DNA of 64,000 bases from Luteolibacter rhizosphaerae (GCF_025950095.1 NZ_JAPDDR010000002.1:186001-250000); one strand, 5' to 3'; shown: positions 46,002 through 54,300, counted from the first letter of the stretch. A program made the numbers and translations. The notes: generated by a model from the sequence alone, not told the origin.

Positions 46002-46874
46002 CTAGGCTGCGGTCGCCACTTCCGTCTGGAGACGGGCGGCGATGCCCTCCGCCACGGCATCCGGTGAGAACTCCCCGGCGCTAATCCCGATGCGGCGGTA
46101 GCGGGCGAAATCCCGCAGTTCCAAGGCTCCCGCGTTCGGGACGGCTTCGGCGGCGAGGCCCAACCGCCGGGCAGCTTCGATCAGGGCGCGGACCGAGGAG
46201 TCGTTCCTCTCCCCGGCGACGATGATCGCTTCCGCCCAGCGGCTGAGCCCGTCCACGGACCGCTCCCGCTCCGTCATGGCGGGGGTGGTCGTATCGAGGA
46301 AGACCATGCGGCTGTCCGGATGGCGTAGCCGCAGCGCTTCGGCCACGGCTTCGGCCCGGCGCTTGGAGATGGAGGTTTGGCAGACGAGGCCGAACTTGGG
46401 TGCAAAGGGGACCTCGATGGCCTGGTCGGCATCCTCGATGATGCGGGAGGCGGGGCATTCGCCCGCGATGGCGATGGCCTCGGGGTCCTCGCGGTGGCCG
46501 ATGACGATCGTCTTGCAGTGCTCGAGGGCTAGCAAGCTCAAGGAGGTCTGGGCACGGCGGATGGCGGGCAGGGTGAGATCGATCACCTCGTGGCCGTTTT
46601 CCCGCCACTTGCGGATGCAGGCCTTCGGTAGGCCGGTGAAGGGGACGACGACGGCCTTGGTGGGGGCGCGGTATTCGGTGGGGGAGCCCTCCAGCATGCC
46701 ACGGCGGCGGTAGGTCTCGCAGAGGGCGGCATCCGGCGCGAGCGGACCGAGCAGAGTGAGTGGGCCGCGCTTCAAGAGGATGTCTGTTTTTGTCAGGGCT
46801 TTCCGGATTTCTTCGCCGTGGCCTTTGGAGAGGGCGAAGCGGATCTGGAGCGAGGAAAGGAGGCTTGCTTGCAT
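46002..46874 (-). CDS. IspH/LytB-like protein lacking the three iron-sulfur cysteines
   Basis: 290 residues, shorter than IspH by about 25. The last two thirds align by eye with IspH: TIVIGHREDPEAIAIAGE with the HPEV loop, CQTSISKRRAEAVAEALRLR with the TQTTLS region, IIVAGERNDSSVRALIEAAR with VGSKNSSNSNRL, and IGISAGEFSPDAVAEGIAAR with GVTAGASAPD. The cluster ligands are gone: the N-terminal CAGVDRA element is absent, Cys96 (DATCP) is Leu102 (DLTLP), and Cys197 falls in a TTTP stretch. The conserved His of HGV is Thr80 and that of HPEV is Asp130. It cannot work as a standard HMBPP reductase; its role is unknown. A divergent membrane-protein gene and two palindromes lie upstream. Confidence 0.72.
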   Translation of the reverse strand: MQASLLSSLQIRFALSKGHGEEIRKALTKTDILLKRGPLTLLGPLAPDAALCETYRRRGMLEGSPTEYRAPTKAVVVPFTGLPKACIRKWRENGHEVIDLTLPAIRRAQTSLSLLALEHCKTIVIGHREDPEAIAIAGECPASRIIEDADQAIEVPFAPKFGLVCQTSISKRRAEAVAEALRLRHPDSRMVFLDTTTPAMTERERSVDGLSRWAEAIIVAGERNDSSVRALIEAARRLGLAAEAVPNAGALELRDFARYRRIGISAGEFSPDAVAEGIAARLQTEVATAA

Positions 46875-46877
46875 ACG

Positions 46878-46892
46878 CTTTGTGAGGCAAAG
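46878..46892. promoter_or_regulatory. Operator-like palindrome CTTTG-N5-CAAAG (site 1)
   Basis: CTTTGTGAGGCAAAG lies 3 bp upstream of the IspH-like start codon. It shares its outer CTTTG/CAAAG and the central TGA with site 2, 57 bp away. Confidence 0.5.
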
Positions 46893-46931
46893 TTTTGGGG
46901 TGCAAAGGACCGCGTTTGTGTCGGCTGAATC

Positions 46932-46952
46932 TAACTTTGTGATACAAAGTTA
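46932..46952. promoter_or_regulatory. Perfect 9-bp-arm palindrome (site 2)
   Basis: TAACTTTGT (46932-46940) and ACAAAGTTA (46944-46952) are perfect reverse complements around GAT. The site lies 58 bp upstream of the IspH-like ATG and 86 bp before the membrane-protein ATG, well placed to control one or both. Confidence 0.65.
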
Positions 46953-47038
46953 ATTTGGCAAGACTCGATTTCACCCTCCGCGATCCCGGGTGGCATTTCT
47001 CTTGTGGGAGGGTGGGCGCAGGGGTAGTCCAAGGCCCG

Positions 47039-47767
47039 ATGAACGTACTAGCGGAGGCGGTATCCCCGGAGACGGGAGAGGCCTACGGGCGCTTGGTGGA
47101 GCTGTTGGTGCTGATTGGCGTAGGCTGCGTGGCCTTTGCAGTTGCCTGCATCGCGGTAGTGAAGGCGTCGCGGCTACGGACGACGGGGTGGTCGATCACG
47201 GCGATCCTTTCGATCATCGCACTTTTCGGCAGCTTGGCCGGAGCGGTGAACCTTGTGGCGGAGACGGTGGGTGGAGCGACGCTGGGCAAGGAGAAAACGA
47301 TGGGGATGCCGCGTGAGATCTCCAGCAATGACGGACGGGTCTCGATCAAGATTCCCGGCTCATGGAGTTACCTGCCGGAGTTGCATCCCGCAGCGATCAT
47401 CGCGGCCGGGAACAAGGCGCAGGAGCGCTACGGGATGGTGCTACCGACCGGTCGCGCCAGTTATCCCGGGAGTCTGGAGGACTTCGACAAGTTCGTGACG
47501 ACGGGATTGAGCGAAGCGCTGAAGGAGGCGAAGGTTTCCGATCCCGAGACCGAGGAGGTCGGCGGGTATCGCGCGATCCGGCGGATCGTCAGCGGGAAGA
47601 AGGGCGAGCACACGCTGATCTACCATCAGGTGCTGGTCGAGACGCGCAGCACCTACTACCAACTCCTGCTGTGGACGGGAATCGAGCAGCAGGCTTCGGC
47701 TGAGATCGACTTCCGGAATATTGTGGGAAGTTTCGCAGCGGAGGCTGGACCGGCGATGCCGGAATAG
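47039..47767 (+). CDS. Membrane protein with PsbP/DcrB-like soluble domain
   Basis: 242 residues from ATG 47039; the frame is open back to a TTG at 46955, but that lies at the operator palindrome. Two hydrophobic helices (about residues 16-40 and 50-76) are followed by a soluble part beginning MPREISSNDGRVSIKIPGSW, with the amphipathic pattern of PsbP/DcrB (DUF1795) domains: ERYGMVLPTGRASYPGSL, VGGYRAIRRIVSGKKGEHT and YYQLLLWTGIEQQA. The function is unknown. It is divergent from the IspH-like gene, and the GH76 gene follows by 27 bp on the same strand. Confidence 0.78.
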   Translation: MNVLAEAVSPETGEAYGRLVELLVLIGVGCVAFAVACIAVVKASRLRTTGWSITAILSIIALFGSLAGAVNLVAETVGGATLGKEKTMGMPREISSNDGRVSIKIPGSWSYLPELHPAAIIAAGNKAQERYGMVLPTGRASYPGSLEDFDKFVTTGLSEALKEAKVSDPETEEVGGYRAIRRIVSGKKGEHTLIYHQVLVETRSTYYQLLLWTGIEQQASAEIDFRNIVGSFAAEAGPAMPE

Positions 47768-47794
47768 GGTCTGTAGGGGCCGACTCCTCTTCCC

Positions 47795-48901
47795 ATGAAG
47801 CAGCTCCTGCGCGTCGGCCTAGCCCTGATCGCGGCGGTATCACCGCTCGCGGCCCAGACCTCCCCTTATCTTGAGAAGGCCGAGGAGGTCTCGGCGCATA
47901 TCCAGGAGCATTTCTGGGATCGGAAGTCCGGCCTCTACATGGGCAAGTCGGGAGGCACGGAGCCGGAGCTGATCTGGGGCTGCGGGGTGATGTTTTCCTC
48001 ACTGGTGAGCGCGGCACGGCACGACAAGAAGTACCGCCGGGTGATGGGGGACTTCTTCGAGGCGATGGATGCCTACTGGGACGTGAAGGTGAAGATCCCG
48101 GGCTATGAGCCGGCGCGGACCCAGGGCGGCAACGACAAGTACTACGACGACAACGCGTGGATGGTGCTGACCTTCCTGGAGGCGTACGAGCTGACGAAGG
48201 AATCAAAGTATCTCAAACGGGCCGAGGAGACGCTGGAGTTCGTGGTGAGCGGCTGGGACGAGGAAGTGGGCGGGGGGATCTGGTGGCACGAGGCGCATAA
48301 GGGCGGTGACAAGAACACCTGCGTGAATGCACCGGCGGCGCTCGGCTGCTTCCGGCTGGCGCGCTTCAAGAAGGATGCCGAAGCAGCGAAGTGGAATGCT
48401 CTGGGCGAGAAGATCGTGGTCTGGACGGTGAAGACCCTGCAGGGCGAGAACGGCCTGTTCTGGGACAACATCAAGGTGGCGACCGGCGAGATCAACAAGG
48501 GCCAGCTGACCTACAATTCAGCGCTGATGCTGCGGAACTTCCTCTCGCTGCACACGCGGACAAAGGAGGCCTTTTACCTAGATGAAGCGCTGCGGATGGG
48601 GAAGGCGGCGAACGGGATGATGGATGGCCAACAGAAGGCGTATCGCGATCACATCAAATGGGCGCACCTGATGGTGGAGGCGGATCTGGAGCTCTACCGG
48701 CATACCGGGCAGGAGGTCTACCTGAAGCGCGCGATCAGCAACACGGAGAAGCACTACGCGGATTGGAAGAAGTCACCGTATCCCGACCTGATTTCGCAAG
48801 GCTCGCTGGCGCGGGAGCTGTGGTTGCTGGTGGATCACACCACGCCGGTGGGGAAAGAGTTTTGGAAGGTGGCGGATCAGGCGAAGGGGCCGGCGAAGTG
48901 A
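47795..48901 (+). CDS. Secreted glycoside hydrolase family 76 (alpha-1,6-mannanase-like)
   Basis: 368 residues with a signal peptide (LRVGLALIAAVSPLAA). The (alpha/alpha)6 barrel and the GH76 catalytic pair are clear in NDKYYDDNAWMVLTFLEAYE, with the two Asp near residues 118 and 119. Other family positions are SGLYMGKSGG, LIWGCGVMFSSLVSAA, GGGIWWHEAHKGGDKNTCVN and LTYNSALMLRNFLSL. GH76 enzymes cut alpha-1,6-mannan from fungi, plants or bacterial envelopes. No mannosidase or TonB-dependent transporter is adjacent, so whether this acts on external mannan or own-cell glycans is open. Confidence 0.9.
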   Translation: MKQLLRVGLALIAAVSPLAAQTSPYLEKAEEVSAHIQEHFWDRKSGLYMGKSGGTEPELIWGCGVMFSSLVSAARHDKKYRRVMGDFFEAMDAYWDVKVKIPGYEPARTQGGNDKYYDDNAWMVLTFLEAYELTKESKYLKRAEETLEFVVSGWDEEVGGGIWWHEAHKGGDKNTCVNAPAALGCFRLARFKKDAEAAKWNALGEKIVVWTVKTLQGENGLFWDNIKVATGEINKGQLTYNSALMLRNFLSLHTRTKEAFYLDEALRMGKAANGMMDGQQKAYRDHIKWAHLMVEADLELYRHTGQEVYLKRAISNTEKHYADWKKSPYPDLISQGSLARELWLLVDHTTPVGKEFWKVADQAKGPAK

Positions 48902-48926
48902 GGGCTGAACCAAGTCGAGGCGCGCT

Positions 48927-50003
48927 TCAGAGTTCGTTTCCGGACTCCCAGTGGCCGGGGCCGAGGGTGAGTCGTCCGGCGGCGTTGATGCGGAGGTACT
49001 GGTGCTTCTCCGAGGCGTGGAGCTGGCCTTCGGCGGAGAGGATGCGGGGGTAGCCGCCTTGGAGGGAGATAAGGCCGGTTTTCCCAGAGTATTTCACTTC
49101 CTGGCAAATGATGAGGAAGCGTCGGCCGCGACTGTCGATGGCGCGGACGTGGCAGCCGCCATCGGCGCGGAGGCGCTTGATCTCCGGGGGCATAACCTTG
49201 GAGACGGAGGCCCCGGGAGATGAGGGTGCCAATCCCCAGGTGACTTCGAATTTGTCGCCGCAGGCGATCCAGCCGAGCGAGAAGCGAAGGAGGCAACCGC
49301 CGCGGGACGAGTAGATTCCTTCCTTGAGATGGAAACTGCCGGAGCCCTTCGAGAGCATCCTGACATGGGCGGCGCTGGCGGGCTCGAGCGATTCGCCAGT
49401 GTGAAACTGCCAGCCGAGGTCGAAGCGGTCGTCGAACCAGAAAGGCGAGCCCGGGCCGCGCGGTTCGACCAGAGGACCGCGGGAGCAGGGAAGGGCTGAG
49501 AGCTTCGAGGGCCACTTCGGGCGGCGCGCATTGGGCGGGGCGAGCGGTCCGGCAGCGGGGAGCGTAGAGGGGGAGCAGGAGAGGCGGAAGCCGCCCCGGG
49601 AGCTGAAGTTCAAGGCGGAGAGATCGCCCTCAAGCCCTTCGGTTTCGAGATGGATTCCGTTAAGCTTCAGCTCGGTGCCTCCGGCGGTGGAGATGGAGTC
49701 GAGATTGCGCGGCATCATGGCGGCTCCGGCGCGGAGGTAACTCTTGCCAGTGGCGTCCTCACCGAACTCGGCGGCGAAGCGATCGGCGAGAACCTCGCCG
49801 CTTTCCTGAACCCGGATGCAGGAGAAACGGAGGATGCCCTCCCGCTCCATGGTGGAGGAGTAGCGGGGGATGACGACGTTCCGCAGCGTGGTGCCGGGCT
49901 GGAAGAGGTTCGAGTCGGCGGGCGATGACGCGACGAGAGCGGCCCAGATCGCGGCGAGGGTGGCGATGCGGTACGAAGGGAGGTGCTGCGGGACTCGCTT
50001 CAC
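48927..50003 (-). CDS. Hypothetical exported beta-rich protein
   Basis: 358 residues from GTG 50003, which gives a good signal peptide (KRVPQHLPSYRIATLAAIWA ending ALVASSPA); ATG 50057 is the alternative. The N-terminal part has an LptC/OstA-like flavour (EGILRFSCIRVQESGEVLAD, then LDSISTAGGTELKLNGIHLE, then GLEGDLSALNFSSRGGFRL), but this is weak. The C-terminal half is beta-strand-rich (HLKEGIYSSRGGCLLRFSLG; LPAAGPLAPPNARR marks the linker). No family is assigned. Two small secreted-protein genes follow or precede in the same region. Confidence 0.65.
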   Translation of the reverse strand: MKRVPQHLPSYRIATLAAIWAALVASSPADSNLFQPGTTLRNVVIPRYSSTMEREGILRFSCIRVQESGEVLADRFAAEFGEDATGKSYLRAGAAMMPRNLDSISTAGGTELKLNGIHLETEGLEGDLSALNFSSRGGFRLSCSPSTLPAAGPLAPPNARRPKWPSKLSALPCSRGPLVEPRGPGSPFWFDDRFDLGWQFHTGESLEPASAAHVRMLSKGSGSFHLKEGIYSSRGGCLLRFSLGWIACGDKFEVTWGLAPSSPGASVSKVMPPEIKRLRADGGCHVRAIDSRGRRFLIICQEVKYSGKTGLISLQGGYPRILSAEGQLHASEKHQYLRINAAGRLTLGPGHWESGNEL

Positions 50004-50079
50004 CTTCGGGGTCGGGAGGAAGGACTCCCCGGCGGCAAGAGCACCGCCGGAGATCAAATCAGGTCTGGGCTCGAGCCGC

Positions 50080-50559
50080 TCAGTCGAGATTCAAGCGATA
50101 GGTCTTCTTGAACTTCACGGCGCCGGATTTGCCGGTGGTGAGGACGATGTCGATGGTGGCGATGCCCTCGGGCAGGGATTCGGGGACGGTGAAGTTACCG
50201 GTGAAGGTGTGGGCACCGGCCGCGGAGGCGGCTTGCTCGGTGGTGGCCGCGGCACCGCCTTGGGAGGCGGGGAGTGTGGCCTTGAGCTTCACCTTGCCGC
50301 TGATGCTGACCGGGCTGGTGGATTCCGGTGAGGTGACGCTGATGGTGTAAGTCAGGGTGGCGAGGGAGTTCGCCGCGAGATGGCCGTTCGCGGTGTTGAC
50401 GACGTAGCTATACGGGTTGCCGATCGTCAGCGTGGTGACTTCCGCGCTGCTGCCGGGGTTGGTGATCTTGGCCGCGGCGGCGATCTTGGGGGCGGGGGCA
50501 GCCTGAAGAGCCATGGAGGACATCAGGAGGAGGATAGGGAGGGGAGGTGCTTTTTTCAT
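50080..50559 (-). CDS. Hypothetical secreted Ig-like or CARDB-like protein
   Basis: 159 residues with a signal peptide (PLPILLLMSSMALQAAP). The mature protein looks like a single beta-sandwich: TTLTIGNPYSYVVNTANGHL, LATLTYTISVTSPESTSPVS, GAHTFTGNFTVPESLPEGIA and TIDIVLTTGKSGAVKFKKTY. The alternating strand pattern and 'G...I.I.L.t' end recall CARDB/Ig-like domains used in surface proteins. No specific role is seen. The preceding 294 bp have no gene and an AT-rich patch near 50580-50680 that may hold its promoter. Confidence 0.7.
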   Translation of the reverse strand: MKKAPPLPILLLMSSMALQAAPAPKIAAAAKITNPGSSAEVTTLTIGNPYSYVVNTANGHLAANSLATLTYTISVTSPESTSPVSISGKVKLKATLPASQGGAAATTEQAASAAGAHTFTGNFTVPESLPEGIATIDIVLTTGKSGAVKFKKTYRLNLD

Positions 50560-50853
50560 AGCGCTTGAAGGCTATGAAAACGAGATGTTATGTCAAGATA
50601 GAGGGGGATTGAGATGAGGGTAAGGGTGGGTTAGTTTGGGGTTAATGTCTAAGTTTATTTGATATGTGATTTTGTCCGGTTGATGTGGCGCAGGGAAAGG
50701 GGGTGAGCGCGCTGGCGCGCCAATGACAGGAAGCAGTGTCGTCCGGCTTTCGGGCGGGCTGGCTGCGCCCCAAGACTGCCGGAGGGCAGAAAAACGTGGT
50801 GCGAGGCGATGCTTGGGCTATGGTACGGGGTGGAACTTCCCATTGAGCATCCT
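50560..50853. other. Intergenic region with AT-rich patch
   Basis: 294 bp between divergent small genes. Bases 50570-50690 are visibly AT-rich against the surrounding DNA and should include a promoter for the reverse gene. CTGCC-GGAG-GGCAG near 50778-50791 is a small hairpin followed by A, not T, so it is not a forward terminator. No gene seen. Confidence 0.5.
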
Positions 50854-51336
50854 ATGAATTCCGAATCCCAAACCGCCGGACTCCTTGCTGCCAAGATCGA
50901 GGAGGTGGAGGCGAAGCTGGAACTGCTGGAGAAGGAGATCGCCGAGATCGGCTTGCCGGCAGGGTATGATTTGCAGAAGCGCCTGGAGGCGTTGAAGATC
51001 GAGGAAAAGGCGCTGCGGCGTAATTTCGAGGAGTCTCAGGAGCGGGGCGAGCCGGATGCGGTGCGCTTGGCGAAGATCGAGACGCTGCTGAGGCACATCG
51101 AGAACGAGGAGGCCTCGGTGGAGCATGAGGCGCATTTCCTGCACCAATCCAATCCATCCTCGGTGATCCTGGCGGCCCAAGCGGCGGCGGGGATGATCGA
51201 GCTATGGCGGCGGGGAATCAAGAAGGTGCTGGGTGATCACCATCCCTTCGGCAGTTCCGTCTTCGTGAACCACACGCACGAGGATCTGGTCACGGACTAC
51301 GGTTTCAATCCGGAGAAGGAGAGCGGCGAGAAGTAG
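50854..51336 (+). CDS. Hypothetical coiled-coil protein
   Basis: 160 residues from ATG 50854; an in-frame ATG at 50809 adds a short stretch without features. Residues 5-100 are heptad-like and charged (KIEEVEAKLELLEKEIAEIG, ALRRNFEESQERGEPDAVRL), so a coiled coil is likely. The remainder (SSVILAAQAAAGMIELWRRG, then DHHPFGSSVFVNHTHEDLVT) includes several His and Asp. It has no signal peptide or membrane segment and is not recognised. Confidence 0.68.
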   Translation: MNSESQTAGLLAAKIEEVEAKLELLEKEIAEIGLPAGYDLQKRLEALKIEEKALRRNFEESQERGEPDAVRLAKIETLLRHIENEEASVEHEAHFLHQSNPSSVILAAQAAAGMIELWRRGIKKVLGDHHPFGSSVFVNHTHEDLVTDYGFNPEKESGEK

Positions 51337-51352
51337 GCGGTAGGGGGGCTTG

Positions 51353-51718
51353 TCAGGGCACCCGGAAGAACTTGCGTTCCGAAAGCTGGAAGCGCGGATC
51401 GGAGACGAGGGCGCCGCTCTTGAAGTCTTTGACGTCGATCAGCTTGTTGTTGAAGGGGCTGAAGACGTAGCCGTCCTTGCCCGGCACCGGCTTGGCGGTG
51501 GGAACGCTGGTGTGCTCGGGACCAGCCGGAGGCTCGGGCTTGGGTTGTGGGGCGGGTGGCTTGATTTCCGGGGTCGGTAGCTTCGCCGGAGGTCCGGGCG
51601 GGCCGACGAGGAGGGTGTTGGGAGAATGGTTGTTGGCCCCGATCCAACTGCAACAGGGGGTAAGGGCGGCGGCGACGATGATGGCGAGGCCGAGGCGACG
51701 GCGATGTCCGGTCTTCAT
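51353..51718 (-). CDS. Hypothetical proline-rich lipoprotein
   Basis: 121 residues. The signal peptide ends near ALTPCC, where a Cys may be lipidated, although the -1 residue is Pro and the lipobox is not ideal. A proline-rich spacer of about 40 residues follows (PPGPPAKLPTPEIKPPAPQP is part of it). The last 45 residues (GYVFSPFNNKLIDVKDFKSG, then PRFQLSERKFFRVP) look like a short beta domain of a type seen in Verrucomicrobia membrane lipoproteins. The function is unknown. Confidence 0.65.
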   Translation of the reverse strand: MKTGHRRRLGLAIIVAAALTPCCSWIGANNHSPNTLLVGPPGPPAKLPTPEIKPPAPQPKPEPPAGPEHTSVPTAKPVPGKDGYVFSPFNNKLIDVKDFKSGALVSDPRFQLSERKFFRVP

Positions 51719-51757
51719 GCTGGAAAAACAGCACTAAGAGGCCCGGGGTGCAAGCCT

Positions 51758-51779
51758 AAATGCTGGATTGTCAGCATTT
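51758..51779 (-). terminator. Hairpin after the 286-residue hypothetical gene
   Basis: AAATGCTG (51758-51765) and CAGCATTT (51772-51779) form a perfect 8-bp stem with a 6-nt loop, 34 bp beyond the stop at 51814 in the reverse direction. T residues end the reverse-strand stem, but no separate T-run follows. Confidence 0.45.
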
Positions 51780-51813
51780 CGTTCCGAGAGCTGAGGATCG
51801 AATTCGTGAAGGA

Positions 51814-52674
51814 TCAGGCCGGGCCTGAGGTGCTTTTTGCGGAGAGCCGCTTCTTGAGGACCATGACGAGGGCGGCCACGAGTCCGATCAAAGCTCGGAT
51901 GAGAGCGGCCTTCGGGATGCCGGAGAAGAGGGAGCTGCCTTCGACCACCGGGTTCGCGGCGGTGATGGAGTCGCCCCATGCCTTGACGCTGTGCTCCGCC
52001 TCCTCGCGGTCGGACTCGCCTTTGTAGTTGGCGGCTGAATAGAGAAGGGTGATGCGTCCATTGACCGGGCGAATCAGGGCGGCGACGACGGCGCGGCTTT
52101 GCTCCGAAAGCTCGCCCGATTGCACACCGACGTTCATCGCAATGGTGAAGCCCAAGGAGGTCTCGCTCTCCTCGAAATAGCCGAGCACGGCGGGGCGGGT
52201 GAACTCCACGGAGGTATCGACGCCGAGATCCTTCGAGAGCTTTTCGGAACCTTGTTCCGCGAGCTTTTTGTACTCGGCATCGAAGCCTCCCTTCATGAGA
52301 TCGAGTTCCTTGCGGATGCCGCCGACGACCTGCGAAAAGGTTTTGGTGCCGATTTCGCGGTTCTCCTCGGAGCGGATCGTCTGGATGCTGAAATTGCGGC
52401 TGAAGTCGACGCTGTTGCCATCGCGGATGGCATCTCGATCTGCGATGGTGCCGAAGAGGGCGAGGAGGCGATTGGTCGGGGGAAGGGTGGAGGTCATGGC
52501 GCTATCCCAATCCGGATTGATCCCGTCGCAGCGGGCGAAGTCGTCACCGGGCACGGGCACGACGATGCTGCGGCCGCCGATGGTGAGGCTGACCGGGGGC
52601 TCCGTTTGGCCTTGGGCGCATACGGACATGGTGAATCCGAGGAGAAACAGGAGAAAGACTTTCAGGCGGACCAT
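51814..52674 (-). CDS. Hypothetical exported protein with C-terminal membrane anchor
   Basis: 286 residues with a signal peptide (LKVFLLFLLGFTMSVCAQG) and a C-terminal hydrophobic helix followed by basic residues (ALIRALIGLVAALVMVLKKR), an anchored periplasmic topology. The central part is mixed alpha/beta: SLTIGGRSIVVPVPGDDFAR, LALFGTIADRDAIRDGNSVD, then a helical stretch FSQVVGGIRKELDLMKGGFD, then ALIRPVNGRITLLYSAANYK. No family was recognised. It does not share a strand with either immediate neighbour except the small lipoprotein gene. Confidence 0.7.
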   Translation of the reverse strand: MVRLKVFLLFLLGFTMSVCAQGQTEPPVSLTIGGRSIVVPVPGDDFARCDGINPDWDSAMTSTLPPTNRLLALFGTIADRDAIRDGNSVDFSRNFSIQTIRSEENREIGTKTFSQVVGGIRKELDLMKGGFDAEYKKLAEQGSEKLSKDLGVDTSVEFTRPAVLGYFEESETSLGFTIAMNVGVQSGELSEQSRAVVAALIRPVNGRITLLYSAANYKGESDREEAEHSVKAWGDSITAANPVVEGSSLFSGIPKAALIRALIGLVAALVMVLKKRLSAKSTSGPA

Positions 52675-52802
52675 GGAGGGGAGTTATGGCCATGGCCGGG
52701 CAATGGACAGGATATTCCGGAAACCCGAGGTGGAAGTCCCGCTTGCGCGGCGGGTGCTGCTGCTGGCAGCGTCGCGGCGTGGACCTGTCGAGCTTCCGGA
52801 AA

Positions 52803-52967
52803 ATGGATCCCCATCTGCTGGTGGGCCTGGTGAATACCGAACTGAGGAATCACTGCGATTCGCTCGAGGATCTGGTGAAGACCCATGGGCTGGAGCGCAA
52901 GGATCTGGTGGCCAAGCTGGCGGCCGCGGGCTACGACTATCGCGAGGAGCAAAACCAGTTCCGCTAG
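52803..52967 (+). CDS. DUF4250 family small protein
   Basis: 54 residues from ATG 52803. It matches the DUF4250 pattern: DPHLLVGLVNTELRNHCDSL, then DLVKTHGLERKDLVAKLAAA and GYDYREEQNQFR. The family is typically this size and of unknown function. A longer in-frame start at 52686 adds a cysteine- and tryptophan-rich stretch that is not typical of the family. Its last 4 bp overlap the end of the convergent DUF1992-like gene. Confidence 0.85.
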   Translation: MDPHLLVGLVNTELRNHCDSLEDLVKTHGLERKDLVAKLAAAGYDYREEQNQFR

Positions 52968-53281
52968 GATTCGCGGAGGCGCTCGAGGGCAAGGCGGAAG
53001 GAGGTGCGCAGTTCCTCGATTTGTCGGCGGAGGCGGATGCGTTCGGCAGGATCGCCACAGGCGGCGAGATCTTCCTCCAGAGTGGCGGCCTGTTTAAGCT
53101 GCTCCATTTCAGGCGGGAGGAAGCCGTGGCCCTTCAGCATGGAATGGGCGGCGCGCCATGATTCCGGCGTTCGGAAATAGACCTCGAGATCGAGGACGGT
53201 GGCCGGGGGCGGCGGGCGTAACTCGCCGGAGGCAATGGCCTGATCGATCAGGGCTTCGCCGAGCTGGGCGAGAGGGGACAT
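52964..53281 (-). CDS. DUF1992 (DnaJ-homologue C28-like conserved domain) protein
   Basis: 105 residues. The family core is visible: LAQLGEALIDQAIASGEL, and GFLPPEMEQLKQAATLEEDL with the downstream helical pair RIRLRRQIEELRTSFRLALE. Members are small, usually without a J domain, and unknown in function. The sequence departs from the typical family pattern in the middle (TVLDLEVYFRTPESWRAAHS), so the assignment is moderate. It is convergent with the DUF4250 gene by a 4-bp overlap of stops. Confidence 0.7.
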   Translation of the reverse strand: MSPLAQLGEALIDQAIASGELRPPPPATVLDLEVYFRTPESWRAAHSMLKGHGFLPPEMEQLKQAATLEEDLAACGDPAERIRLRRQIEELRTSFRLALERLRES

Positions 53282-53412
53282 TGGCGGGAGCTTAGCGAGA
53301 ATCGGAGGAAGTGCGAGGCTGCTTTGGCCTGTTAGATAGTTGTTTGAAACCGGCGGCCGCCGGCAGACGGAGAAGTTACATCATACCATCACGGAAAATT
53401 CATGTTAGAAGC

Positions 53413-54294
53413 ATGGACATCCTCCGCGGTGGTAACAAACCTCCTGCCCCCGTGAAGCTCTCCTCTCTTGTTGCTGCTGCCGTCCTCTGCCCCGCCGCAC
53501 TTTCCGCGCATCCCGTCAAGTGGAGCGGGACCGGCAAGGTGACCTCCCTGAACAACGCGGCCGCATATCCCGGCGTGGCCGTGAACGATCCGGTGGAAGT
53601 CGCGTTCTCCTACGACTCGAATCCCGTGGTCAACGGCTTGTCCGCATTGCAGATGCTGCCCGGGGTGTATCACTTCAAGGCGGAGTTCATCGGGAACATC
53701 GATCTCAAGATGTCGGTGAAAATCGGCGCGCAAACCTGGGAAGCCGCCCTACCGGTTTCCGAAAAGAATGGAACTCATGCACTTCACAGCCTCTCGTGGG
53801 ACGGCGGTGGTTCTCCGGATACCTTCACGGTGCTGCTGAGCTCCACCGACAATGCGAGCTTCCCGTCCTTTCCCTACTCAGGTGCGAATGCAGGCCGGCG
53901 CATGGATCTGGTGCTGAACGACACAACGAGTCCCTGTGACTTGCTGGACGGGCAGAGCCTGCCCCGGGGTGGTAGCGATCTATCGCAGATCACCGATGCA
54001 AGCGGGAGCATTGCGGCGGGATTCGACACGCTACGCTTCAGCCTCGATCTTCCGAGCATCAAGGTGATCGAGGACGTGCCGAAGATCCCGCTCGCGTTCA
54101 ACCGGACCATGACCGGTTTTGAATTGAAGTGGTTCGGCGAGCCGGGTGCGATCTACCAACTTGTGAAGAGCGAGGACTTGGAGGAATGGGAAGAAGTCTC
54201 GATTCACGAGGGTTTGGATGAAGACATCACGGTGCCGGTGGGGTCGTTCCTGACCCTTCCGGAACGCTGCTTCTACAAGGTCATCAAACTGTAG
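53413..54294 (+). CDS. Exported protein ending in the S-x-D-L-x-x-W beta module
   Basis: 293 residues from ATG 53413; GTG 53452 would give a cleaner signal peptide (KLSSLVAAAVLCPAALSA) and may be the true start. The mature part is beta-rich: VKWSGTGKVTSLNNAAAYPG, AFSYDSNPVVNGLSALQMLP, and DTFTVLLSSTDNASFPSFPY. The last 75 residues carry FELKWFGEPGAIYQLVKSED then LEEWEEVS and end RCFYKVIKL, the same beta module seen at the ends of the SGNH protein (189-3281) and the repeat protein (60971 on). No catalytic domain was recognised. It probably lies in the periplasm or on the surface. Confidence 0.7.
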   Translation: MDILRGGNKPPAPVKLSSLVAAAVLCPAALSAHPVKWSGTGKVTSLNNAAAYPGVAVNDPVEVAFSYDSNPVVNGLSALQMLPGVYHFKAEFIGNIDLKMSVKIGAQTWEAALPVSEKNGTHALHSLSWDGGGSPDTFTVLLSSTDNASFPSFPYSGANAGRRMDLVLNDTTSPCDLLDGQSLPRGGSDLSQITDASGSIAAGFDTLRFSLDLPSIKVIEDVPKIPLAFNRTMTGFELKWFGEPGAIYQLVKSEDLEEWEEVSIHEGLDEDITVPVGSFLTLPERCFYKVIKL

Positions 54295-54300
54295 GGAGGG

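Noticed and set aside
50778-50791. Possible terminator CTGCC-GGAG-GGCAG
   Set aside because: Short stem followed by A residues on the forward strand and placed between divergent genes, so it ends nothing.
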